From NCBI GenBank assembly GCA_022695795.1, contig MU404088.1, positions 211,459 to 275,458 on the forward strand: DNA of 64,000 bases, given 5' to 3'. Both the position numbers and the translations under genes were made by a program. This document shows, piece by piece, positions 33,973 to 44,509 of this stretch; within the stretch, counting starts at the first letter, position 1, and each line of letters opens with the position of its first letter. This DNA is from Biscogniauxia marginata (lineage: Eukaryota; Ascomycota; Sordariomycetes; Xylariales; Xylariaceae). The notes beneath the pieces were generated by a model. The model worked only from the letters and a program-made list of their open reading frames with translations, was not told the origin of the DNA and made no database searches.

Positions 33973-35960
33973 TTATACACTCTCGCAATCCATCTGGGCC
34001 TTCTCGTCTGCCGTCAAATCCGCCGCTGCTTCTCTGATCCGTACGGTCGCCGTCAGACACATTGCAAAACTCGCTAGGCCAACAGCTGTCCAGAATCCTA
34101 TCTGATACTGTTGGCGCAAATCCAATCCTGGCTCTCCGTGATAATCCGACGCGGTCGAAACAGCTAATTCTGCTACTCCAAGCCAGAAAGCCATGCCAAG
34201 GTAGACCAAGCTATTTATAACAGCACCTGCAGTGGCTTGAAGATGGCGTGGCATTACCGTCGTGATGAAGACATTTGTCACATTGAACATGACGTCTACC
34301 CCGATAGTGGAACACAGCATTGCAGGAAACACATATGCCCAATATATGAACGTGGTGGATGGTGTTCCGGAATCCGATCGCTCTGGGATCAGAGCAAATA
34401 GTAAAACGGAAAGTATGTATCCAACAGCTGAGATGGGTAATAATACGCGACCAGGTAAGAGGTGCATTATGAAGCCTCCTATGATGCCGAGACAAAGACC
34501 GCCGACACATAGCGGAGTAAACCACTAGAGAAATAGTTAGTAACAGCCACGTATAGATGTCTAGGGGACAACATTGAAGGGTGGTGGTCTCAGTTGTGGG
34601 GTTAGTGGTCATTATGATGGGGGAGAAGCAAAATGGTTAATTTAAACTCCGAGGGGTATATGCGGGATATTGAATTCAGAGAATAAGCATAAACAAGGCT
34701 TACTGCAGCAGTTTGAAGGGGGGTCCTATTGAGAACAGTTTCTATGCTGTGTCAGGTCTTAGTAAATTATCACACGAAAACATAGCTGGCAAAGGAGGAC
34801 TACTGCTCACTAGTAGCTTGCATAGAATAGATACACTCCAAAAACGCCAAATGAACAGAATATCGATGCGACAAATCGCTTCATATATTTGGTTCGAAAC
34901 ATTTCAGCTGGAAGTAACGGTCGAGTAGATACCCAGCCCTCGATGTAGGTGAAGGCACAAAGCAGGAGGACGCCAATAACAAAAGTCACATAGATATATG
35001 GTGTTCCCCAACCGTCAGGAGCGTGACCTCCGTCAGTAAGTGCATAGACAACTAGCACTAAGCCAGGCACAACAGTGGCTATACCTAACCAGTCGAGGTT
35101 TAATCGAGAGTCGCCGTCGCCAAGTTTTCGTGGAATGGCAAAGAAGCCAGCAACAACAACAATAAGGACTAGAATGTCGCCAATCCAGAAGTACCATCTC
35201 CAGTCCAGAAGTTCCCCGGCGACAGCTCCCAGAACGATACCGATATAGAATCCAATGACCGAACAGGCACCATACAAGTTATAGACAAGGTTTTTGCGCG
35301 GGCCAGGTCGATAAATCTGTCCGAGGAGGGCAAGGCCAGCGGGCAGAAAGGCACCATTGCCAACGCCCTGCATAGCACGGCACACAATCAACATAATCGG
35401 ATTTTGACTAAAACCACTAATCAGTGACCAAATAAGAAGCCAGATATGACCGCTCAAGAATACGATTCGGGCGCCATATCGATCACACATTCGAGCGAAT
35501 GGAAGAAGTAAGGCTGCTGTCGTTAGATTTGGAACCCCGGCTGGCCACTGTGATAATAGTGTTTAGCTATGATCTCTGCAACAAGAGAGAAGTTGTCGCC
35601 AAATCAGGCTGCGGGTGTCTGGTGAAAGTCCCAGGTAGGTCCAGCAATGGAATTTCAGGATCTTAGGCAAATTGATAATAGCTAAGTAAACCCAACTTTA
35701 CGTACCGTGTGCTCGGAATCAGGGATTTGCAGGGCATCTGTGATTTGGGGTAAGATGATGTTGAAACCGCTAATGAAATACTCGCTCATCATCATAGAGG
35801 TGACTACAGAAAAGACAAAGCCTACTTCCGAATAAGCTGTGGGAAGCAATGCCGGTCTCTCGCGTCCTAATCGCTCGATTTCTTCCTTGCTCAAGACTTG
35901 CGGGTTGTCGCTCTTATCCACATCTCGGGCCGGGTTGGAGAAGCTGATTGACCGCGTCAT
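33973..35960 (-). CDS. MFS transporter, DHA2 (14-helix drug:H+ antiporter) type
   Basis: Four exons, complement(33973-34524, 34704-34746, 34811-35547, 35706-35960), give 528 residues. The 43-base exon was found by homology logic: it bridges YASYY to IETVLNRTPLQTAA and then WFTPLCVGGL, all in phase. Membrane helices begin at VGFVFSVVTSMMMSEYF. Motif A-like FARMCDRYGARIVFLSG, the R in VCRAMQGVGNGAFLPAGLAL (motif B), and GACSVIGFYIGIVLGAVAGELL (motif C-like) place it in the DHA2 multidrug group, related to aminotriazole-resistance proteins. The N-terminal about 50 residues are cytosolic. The tail ends AQMDCESV. It is divergent from a Zn2Cys6 regulator 1 kb away, suggesting regulated export of a toxic compound. 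Substrate unknown. Confidence 0.88.
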
Positions 35961-36023
35961 GTTGCACTATGAGAACAATGAATATCAATAGAAACTTGAC
36001 ATTTCCAAGAAACACTTGGATAG

Positions 36024-36083
36024 TGTTGTTTTATAGGGGAAAAGTGTTATGCCCCTTAGCTTAGTGAGGCTTATATTTAAACA
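36024..36083 (+). repeat. 60-bp LTR-like dispersed repeat, copy 2
   Basis: It starts TGTTGTTTTATAGG and ends TATATTTAAACA, with the shared core CCTTAGCTTAGTGAGGCTTA. Flanks are gatag and gagag, a 4-of-5 match consistent with an aged target duplication. It sits in the promoter region between the MFS transporter and the Zn2Cys6 gene. Confidence 0.6.
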
Positions 36084-36998
36084 GAGAGGATATCCCAACT
36101 TTGGCCACAGCTTGCAGGTTTATATTATAGGAATCGTTATTTTATAGTCACATAAGCTGTAAACGAATCGGCAGATCACTATATTCGGACAGTAGAAGAG
36201 ACGGTAGCTTTTCAGAAGGTTCCTAGAAGGTTCAATCAGACGAAAGTCAAGTAGGTGAACTGATAAACCTTAACGAATAAGCATGTTAAGCAGATCTACG
36301 AAGTGTGTGTATGACATCAGATATAAAACGAGACTAGTAAACTCCAGCAGATGCAATATTCGTGTCTTGGCTACTACTTATAGTAAAGCTTGGTTCTTGA
36401 GCCCCATCTTGACAATCCTCAGGCCACCAGACAAAGCCGAGACGGAGAACCTGCTGCACGCCTTAAAAAGGACTAAAACCCCAACAAAAGTCATATTCAA
36501 ACTCAAAACCCCAAAACTGGACGTGCATCTCGGAAATGTCTCTAGCAATTCTATTCCGACATGACTGGGTCTCTCAAAACTAGCGTATCATTTTAATGGT
36601 GGGTGTCGAGTCTACCCCGGCGCGCCCTAAAACCCGGCACCCCTCCCCCCTAACCGGCCCCGAAAAGGAGACCATTAGCAATCACCTTTATGAACATACA
36701 TCGACTACATATTTACTACATGTATCCGTACAGCTCTTAGATGATGAAATCTATTAACTCAACGCATGGTTTTGCTAGTATGATACTCGAAAAGGGTTGT
36801 CACTTATAAGTCGTGCATTTGCGGTTGCTTCGACTAGTCAAGGGCTTACCTTTATACCTCGCTTATTTCCGTTCGATCCGGCGGCCCTTAACCAATGACT
36901 CCTCTTCCATTTGGTACTACTACCGGTCGATATCTCAATTAGACGGGACCAGTTTCTTGTGAATACTAGGCATTGCGTGCACATCGCTTAGTTCTTCC
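36084..36998. promoter_or_regulatory. Divergent promoter region, MFS transporter / Zn2Cys6 regulator
   Basis: About 1 kb separates the two divergent starts (35960 and 36999). No gene is supported here. I see no obvious CGG-pair operator that I could assign with confidence. Confidence 0.4.
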
Positions 36999-38864
36999 AT
37001 GACCGAGTTGAAGGCGTGCCATAATTGCCGACGACGCCGGCTCCGCTGTGATCGGTCGGTGCCGGGATGTCACAAATGCAGCATAGCCGGTCTGAAATGT
37101 CTTGGCTATGACAAGTTATATCGATGGGCAGATACCCTTATACCGAACTACTCGATTACCACACAGAGGAAACTTAAAACCCCACCCGAGACCAGGTTTT
37201 GTAATCGGGATCGGGCTGACAGTCTAGGACCGTACGATGGTTGCCTCGTGCCCACGGCGGGAGAACAACTCTCAAATTCACCCACAATCTCCTTAGCCGA
37301 TCCGGTACTTCAAGACCTAAACTTATCGTCTAGACAATACTTATACTACTGTCAGTCTCCTTAGTCTTCCCTGTCATATTTGTACATCATTACATAGTAT
37401 TGACAATCGAAAGTTGCCACCCGCTTCTGCCAAGATCTTGTCGTTCACGACTCCATGCGCCGTGGCGCAAACCCCTTCCGAGAGCTTATTCCCATGTCTC
37501 AAATGCACCCATTTCTCCAGCACATCATCGTTGCAGTTTCGGCTGTACATTACTCCCAGGCAATGGGCCATGGGTTGCCGAGGTCACCTCATTGTTCCAA
37601 AGCAGCTGCCAATGCTCTAGTCGATGCTCTACGTGCACGGCAGAAGTCGATACAAGCCTTGCTAAGTGTATTAGAACGTTGTCGAAACGTCGAATGGGAT
37701 GAGAGCAATAGATCCGAAAAGGATGCCTTGCTCGCTACCGTGCTTTTCTTCCTCAATTTTGACCTCATTGACTCTGGGGGTGACGGTTGGAGAGAACACC
37801 TGAAAGCAGCTGGAAAGCTTCTATCAACTCGATTTTCTCAGTCTCCTCCCATGACGGCTTCGCCCGAGCACATTTCAGTGGTTGAACCATCCGAATCAGA
37901 GAAATCGATAGCAACGGCAGTAACACCTAGTCCCGGGCCTTTTGACTCAGCGCTATACTCCCGGGCTTTAGGTGCCTGCGATTATGTTGCTTCCGATACG
38001 GTAGCTTACCACATATGGAGTCTCGCTCTTGATTCAATTGCATGCTCACAGCAGGAATTTCACTCAGCGCTTAGACTATTTGAATGGGATGAAACTAACA
38101 TCCTCCATATTTTGTTACGGACAGAAGCGAACAGCTATCACAGCTGCCCTGCACGTTTAATGTACATGCTACTCCGCGCTGGCCAACTTGCGCAGGCCGT
38201 CAAGTCTCAAGGACATGGTGTTCCAAGCTCGAAACAGGTAGCTTCATTTATAGACCTGATGAATGAAGTACAATTGTTTGATATCGATGACTGGGCCGTC
38301 GGAATATGTGTCCGGAACCTCGAAGTATTTGGTGTCGTAAATGACCTTGAAGTAAGCTTCCGGAAACATGTTGCAGCTACCTATCGATCCGCTATCTGCC
38401 TCTACATACTTCTAGTTGCTCCTGGTCTTCAGGCCGAGGTGCGAAGGAGGGAACGGTCCGATCGTACTCGAGACGATTTACCAACACTTCCTAATACAGA
38501 GGATCTTGCAACCACGATTCTCCATCACCTGTCCTTTATCCCATCCACCAGCCCGTTATTCAAATACACCACATGGGTTGTATTCGTCACTGGTGTAGAG
38601 GCGGAATCCCCAGCCCGTAGAGCGTGGATCCTCGAGCGACTACAGGCCATGAGGGTCTTCTGCCCCTGGGGCATGCTCACGGCGGCAATTGACACACTGG
38701 CGGAGATATGGCGATTGCGGGACCAGGGCTCGATAAGGCCACACATTGAGGCTATTGGAGAGGTGGATATCATGAGTGGCCCGGGGGCAGAACACCAGGA
38801 CAGCAGCTACAATGACTGGCTTGTGACATTACAAGGAATGACAATAGACTGTTTGATTGTATGA
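36999..38864 (+). CDS. Zn2Cys6 transcription factor with fungal-specific domain
   Basis: Two exons, 36999-37350 and 37414-38864, give 600 residues; the intron is gtcagt..gaaag. The N-terminal zinc cluster has Cys7, 10, 17, 24, 27 and 34 (CX2CX6CX6CX2CX6C) with the basic run RRRRLR typical of GAL4-type DNA binding. After the splice, YLYYFATRFCQDLVV and NPFRELIPMSQ...PFLQHIIVAVSAVH mark the fungal-specific factor domain II-type start (the DUF3468 / Fungal_trans_2 group). The C-terminal half is helical and contains AYHIWSLALDSIACSQQEF. No coiled coil follows the cluster. Its divergence from a DHA2 transporter suggests it may be that gene's activator; this is inference from layout only. Confidence 0.88.
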
Positions 38865-39480
38865 AAACGGAAAGAGAACGTAAGATAGAGCGTGGATAAT
38901 CGTTTACGACACTATGGACTCAGTGTGTAATTGTTTGTCAATATACAACCATCAACTTGAAGCGTCCTCTTAGGTATACACCCTTCAATATACTTCTGTC
39001 TTTCGGGCGAACCATGATAGGTCATTCCTGAATCATGTCACTGTCAACCTCGAATGGCGAAATCGGGAGGAAATAAGACACAATTTCTCTTAAAGGACTT
39101 CTAGTCCAATGTTCCTAGAAACACTAGGTGAATTGTAAGATGCCAGGATGTGATGATCACGCTTGTGCACTAGATTCACCGCTACCCAGCGACACCGAAT
39201 TCAAAATGATACACTAGTTGAGACCATATACATACTTCGGATAATTTGCTTGGCGACCAATTGATCACCTCACTAATAACTGGAATAAGTCCTATCGGAT
39301 TACACTTACTATAAGTGCTAACTCTCATATATGACGACATTACCAGCGGCAAATCCGGTGGTATAGACGAATGAAGGGAACGCTCAATCATGGGGAGGGC
39401 TCTCAATTGCCTATCAAAGTATAACGAGACGTCATACAATATGCATGAAACTATTTGCCGGGTTATTTGCGGATAATGGT
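38865..39480. other. Intergenic, nothing supported
   Basis: About 0.6 kb between convergent genes. Only short ORFs are present. Confidence 0.5.
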
Positions 39481-40461
39481 TCAATGCTTGGCAATACCCC
39501 CTCTCAACTCCTTCGCAACAGCCAGATACGGACCGCTCGTTATATCCTCCAGGACCCCCGGCTCGCGGGGCTGCCAGCCCAGCTCCTTCACCGCCTTCGC
39601 ACTCGACGCGCGGTTCTCCATGCCCATGAACGCGGCCACCAGCTCACCGCACTTCCGCGCCGCCTCCTCGCGCGCGAGCGAGCGCGCCGGGACCCCGAGC
39701 GCGGCCGCCATCGCCTCCGCCAGCTCGCGGATCGTGACCTCCGTGCTCGAGGTGCAGTTGAAGATAGCGCCTGCGGTCCACGCCGCCCCGGCCTTCCCCG
39801 CCGCGAGCAGGTACAGCCTCGCGGCGTCGTCGACGTGCACGACGGACGTGCGCTTCGCCCCGTCGCCGACGTAGACGACCTCCCCCAGGTTCGCGTACAT
39901 CGACATGAAGAGCCGGACCCCGCTGCCGCCGCGCCCGTACACGAACGGCGCGAGCCGGATCGCGCACACGTTGACGCCGCTCTTGCTCAGCGCCAGCGCG
40001 TTTCGCTCGCAGGCGATGCGGTCGTTGATCGGGTGGGTGTTCTCCGGCGCTGTCTCGGTGGTCTCGGCGCCCTGCGGGTCTGGGTCCACGACTGCCGTCC
40101 CCGACGTGATGAGCAGCGGCTTGTTCGTGCCTCGCAGCGCATCCCCGATGGCGTTCACGGCGGCGGCGTCGATCTCTACTACTACCGCGTAACCCCTGCT
40201 GTCGCCAATATGGTCGGCCCATGGGTCCGCCAGATTAATGACGATGTCCGCGTCTGCGCTCTCGCGGCGCAGCACGTCGAAGGAGCCGAGGTCGCCGCGG
40301 ACGGGCACGGCGCCTAGGGCTAGCAGCTTGGCATCGCTCTTGGGGCTCCGGGAGAGGCCGTGCACTTCGTACCCTTCGGCTAGCGCGAACTCGGTGATCC
40401 TCGAGCCGATGTAGCCGGCGGCGCCGGTCATGAAGATACGCTGACGCTTTGACTCGGACAT
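39481..40461 (-). CDS. NAD-dependent epimerase/dehydratase (extended SDR)
   Basis: Intronless, 326 residues, from the ATG at 40461. The N-terminal TGAAGYIGSRITEFAL (residues 12-27) is the TGxxGxxG Rossmann motif. DIVINLADPW and LLITSGTAVV follow, as in extended SDRs. The usual catalytic YxxxK is not obvious; at that place the sequence reads INDRIACERNALALSK, so the enzyme may be one of the atypical fungal members that lack the Tyr. Further motifs are IRLAPFVYGRG and VGDGAKRTSVVHVDDAARLY, the latter highly conserved in this subgroup. GC is very high, so long opposite-strand ORFs (39445-40317) are shadows. The substrate, probably a nucleotide sugar or small carbonyl, is unknown. Confidence 0.88.
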   Translation of the reverse strand: MSESKRQRIFMTGAAGYIGSRITEFALAEGYEVHGLSRSPKSDAKLLALGAVPVRGDLGSFDVLRRESADADIVINLADPWADHIGDSRGYAVVVEIDAAAVNAIGDALRGTNKPLLITSGTAVVDPDPQGAETTETAPENTHPINDRIACERNALALSKSGVNVCAIRLAPFVYGRGGSGVRLFMSMYANLGEVVYVGDGAKRTSVVHVDDAARLYLLAAGKAGAAWTAGAIFNCTSSTEVTIRELAEAMAAALGVPARSLAREEAARKCGELVAAFMGMENRASSAKAVKELGWQPREPGVLEDITSGPYLAVAKELRGGIAKH

Positions 40462-41908
40462 TTCTATCCTTCTCGTTAACTCGCAAGGTCCGGAGGAGGG
40501 ATAAGTGTACTGGTTAATACTGCGTTTTTGCCACAGTATTTTCGGCAGAATGGAATGGATGATTTAAGGCCGCGGCTGGTCACATTGTGGGTAATCCCGA
40601 TCGTGATTTAAATCAGACCTTTCCAACCATTACAGGCCTATCAGCACACAATGTAGAACCGGTAAGCATAATACTTTCTTACTTCCTTGATTAACCCTCT
40701 AACTCCGCTCTGTTCCGAGGCGATAGAATCCTGAAGAAGAGCGGACTTTAGACGTTAAGGCCGTGCTCGTTCTGTGTAGCTATCAAGTTCCCGAAGACAA
40801 GTTGCTAAAACTCCAAAATAGGTATCTTATGCCCCTAAAGCCGGCGTATATGCGTATAATTGCTTACACCCTTCGGCCCGAGTTAGGTAAATTTCCCCTT
40901 CTGGAACTTGTGTACCACACCATCAAGCATTGATATCAAATCCCTCATCCATGGTAGGTGCCACGATGCGGGCTTTATAAGGGGGTACAAAAGAGGTTAT
41001 TGTGCAAAGAACTAGAATTAAGGGTACTTGACTAGCCGGTTTTATCACATATAAAACGCTCCATTTGTTGCTCTGTAGGTTTGTGCCTGTGATTCCCTTC
41101 ACTGCTTCTAGCCTTGACTAGGCCGAGTCACAACAGTTGGATATTGAGGAATTTCTTGACATATATAGCAAGTATATCGGCCTGTCTCATCGTTTATGAA
41201 TCATTTCTTCCTTCTACTGATTGCCTGCTGTTGTCTTCGTTACCAGATTGGGTTTAGTTTGGCCCAAAACATCCTTTATAGTCCAACGTGTCGTGGCATC
41301 AGCGCTATCATCTGTTTCAGTAGACATTGTATCAGGCTGGGTGCCAGAGCCGCAATTGCGTTCCTCTTCTTAGTATATGCTTGGTACTGGCTTACCAGGA
41401 GGTTAAGGTTACTCGTGAACAGGTGATCTATGGGCAGAGCTGCCGCCACCTTCTCTGTCAAAAGGTCCCGAGTCAGTGAGTTTATAATTGCCGGAACTAC
41501 TTGAATCAACCATGTGGCGCTCAGCAATCGAGTCCTGCATTGTGGATGGACGGAGCTTATCCCAGTATAAATACGCTTATTCCAGCTTCATGCCTATCAT
41601 TTGGTAGGTCTTAATCGAGGCATTTTGAGGTCCGCCATGAGGACGATGTTTCCGGTTGGTGTCTCTAGTGGACAGTTAGATTGAGGTGGAGAAGTTAGGA
41701 CTCAGAGCCCTTGGGATCTGTTTTGTCCCCCCCCCCCCCCCCTAGACAGTATTAATAGCCTGGGTGACGAACATAAGCAGCATTTTAGTTGACTGTTCAA
41801 TTGATCACAGATTAAGCTAAGTTAATCCTTTTCCCTTTGATCCCACTCTTGATTCGTGACTGATTACTCTTTCTCCACGCTGCCACTTAGTTTTCATCCC
41901 ACACCTTC
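40462..41908. other. Intergenic, with a 16-C run
   Basis: About 1.4 kb. A hydrophobic 76-residue ORF at 41196-41426 has no supporting context. A run of 16 C lies at 41727-41742 and is a likely assembly weak point. Confidence 0.45.
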
Positions 41909-42607
41909 TTATTTATTGGCCAAGGCTTGAACTACAGCTTCAAGGGCTACTCGGTCCGCACCGCGAACCCTGTCAACCAGTCCATCATCAGTGAAGCTAA
42001 CAGACTGACGACCTTTGATGCCTTCAACAGCCACTCCATTAGGCACCCCATTTTTTAAGAATACAAAGGTTGGCATAGCAGAGACGCTAAACCGCGCGGC
42101 GACATTGTTGACATGGTCGACGTTAACCTTGGCGAAAGCAAGATGACCTTTTAAAGAGTGCTGATCAGCCAACTTTGAGAAAATTGGCGCGATAGCACGA
42201 CAGGGTGGACACCAGTCCGCATAGAAGTCCACTACCACATGAGTGGTAGAAGACAGAAGGGCATCTAATTCGGCGGCCTTGGTTATTTTATAAACGTTGT
42301 TGGAGGTTTCGGGAATGGGTGAGCGGTCCGCAAATAATGCCTTCCAAACCAGTAATGTCAGTATGTGATGAGTAATGTTGTACTTTTAGTCTAAGAAGAG
42401 AATTCAATAGACAGTCTAATGAGAAGATTATAGGCAACACTATAGTAAGCAAACGTAAGAAGTATGCGAGCAACGCGGGCCAAACCTGTAATATGAAACA
42501 GACAGGCAGACTAGTAACGGCAAGAGTTAAGCGGTATAGGAATAACGTACTGGCCCTATAAGAAAAATAGCGAGTAATGCTAGAATAACATAATAGACAG
42601 TATCCAT
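41909..42607 (-). CDS. Membrane-anchored thioredoxin-domain protein
   Basis: The thioredoxin domain is certain: VVVDFYADWCPPCRAIAPIF with a CPPC active site, then KVNVDHVNNVAARFSVSAMPTFVFLKNG, including the conserved cis-Pro in AMPTF. The ORF of 41909-42340 has no good ATG, so I propose three exons, complement(41909-42340, 42384-42485, 42551-42607), 196 residues, phases consistent. Exons 1-2 give two hydrophobic stretches, YYVILALLAIFLIGP and LLAYFLRLLTIVLPIIFSL, which would anchor the domain to a membrane. The CPPC motif differs from the usual CGPC and should shift redox potential. After the PTFVF strand comes an insertion (NGVAVEGIKGRQSVSFTDD) before the last helix. The N-terminal exon model is tentative; without it the gene would be a soluble thioredoxin with an unknown start. 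Confidence 0.7.
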
Positions 42608-44509
42608 TTTGTAATCTAGTTGGGTCCCTAGCTAAGGTGAGAGTGGAAGTGTTGCGGTTAAATGGACGTGTAAATATTAAGTTGTTAAAGGGGGGAGGCT
42701 ATTTGAAACTTGAGGCCGCAAGAAAACATAACTCCCACGTGGTCAAATCACCAGTCTACAATTAGCCGGTGTTGACCCGGCCGGACCATCTTATCATAGC
42801 TTGTGATATAACTCGTCCACTACCGTACCGCTACAAGGCGGACAGAATTGGCAGAATCTTATAATTATCACGGTGTGGCTTGTTTACTTGAGAAATGGCT
42901 CTTGACATTATTCACTTAGTATTAAATTACCACAGAATAAGGGGAAAGAAGGAAACAACACGACGTATACATAAGAGGCTCCTGTTTTTGTCCTTGGGGC
43001 ACTGGCGTAGCCCCTGACAACTAGCAGCACGGGCATTCACTATAGGTCCCGTGGCTGCTTTTCACCTCGTGAAAAGCTGACATTTTTCAACTCCTTTCAT
43101 TTAGGAAGGGCTTCTTATTTGATCAAGCAGCTTCCAATGTTTTCCATCTCGGGTAGCGCCTGATTTAGACTTGAATTAAGCGATAAGAAATGCTGTAGAT
43201 GATTGGGGGCCGGCGAGGGCAACCTTTCGAGCGATGTGACAGACAAAAAGTTGCTGAAGCCGACTCTTCTCATACTCTAAAGGTTTCAAGAGCTGAGCCT
43301 ATTGTATGTTGCCGTAGTTCATGCAAAAATTATATTCATTTAGTTACTGTCATCTGAAAGCATTGTGCACACTAGCTATATGGCATTATCGGATCTGCTG
43401 TCTCGCGTGAGTTTGGACAACATTTGTGCGCGAGCGTTTACTGCTCCATTTTTGATGCGATCTTCGTCTCTGACATTACTAAGAATTTGCGGGTTGGGGA
43501 TGGTCGATGCCTTCCAGTAATGCTCCCCTCCTCCTGCCCTCCTCCCAGGGCTGCAGACGTCCCGTCGCCTCAACAAGCGCCACCTCAACGGGCGCCACTC
43601 TCAACAGGCGTCAAGCCAGTCCTAAGAAGGGCGGGCACCGACAGGCACGGGAACCGGGTGCCCGATAGACTGGTCTAGTGGGGGTAGCAATCTAAGCCTA
43701 GTACTCCAAACTACAACTGAGATTTTCCTAAAATGGTACAATGGGGTTATCAATTCTTCCCAAGGACTTTGATAGGTATGATTTAAAAGGTAACATAGAA
43801 GATGTCCTTTATATACATACATATTTAAGCCGGGCTTATTATAATAATAACTACCTACATGCTACTTCTATCTCATAGAGACCCCTGGTTTTCGTCGTGG
43901 TGTCGAGCCTACGAAGGACTTCGATTTCTTAATGATGTACGGCTTCTGCCATCTACTATTACATACATCAGACACCTGAAAAGACTGCTGGGGATTGCGA
44001 TTGGCCAAAGATAACATTAGACGGTTTTTCGACTGATAGGTCATATTACGTATTGGTGCTACTACGCCACGGAAGATATCGCGGGTATGCGAGACATTTT
44101 ATATTGGACGAGTTTGAACGAGATGAAGAGAACGTTTGTGGGCTTCGGCAATTACTGCACTTTAAGAAGTGCATTTTGAGATGCCTCTGTAACTCGCCAA
44201 CATGATTTACCCCGCACGACGGGGTCAGAGTGAGGCTGCCGTCGAACATTCACGCATCTATTATATCTTCCAGGAAAGGAGTCTCGGACTTAAACTAGGA
44301 CTTGCCCATCCGTCCATCTTCGGGAATCGGCCCAGGGCAAAGTTGACTATAAACAGCATTGATGGTCAAACAAGAAAGGAATCGCATTTTTCGAGCAGAA
44401 GGACTTCGAGATTGACATATTTGTCCAGTATCAGTGACAAATTTGAAACCCTTCCATACCCACAGCGAGAGCAATCCGTTTTCACCCCCGACAAAACACA
44501 GTCGTGAGG
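42608..44509. other. Intergenic, nothing firm
   Basis: About 1.9 kb. A 101-residue plus ORF at 44202-44507 lies directly upstream of the HET pseudogene but has no motif. Nothing else is supported. Confidence 0.45.

Noticed and set aside
39445..40317. 290-residue plus-strand ORF
   Set aside because: Shadow of the GC-rich epimerase gene on the minus strand; its translation is Arg/His/Pro-rich and motif-free.
41727..41742. Poly-C tract as a regulatory element
   Set aside because: A bare homopolymer with no neighbouring gene start; more likely slippage or assembly noise.
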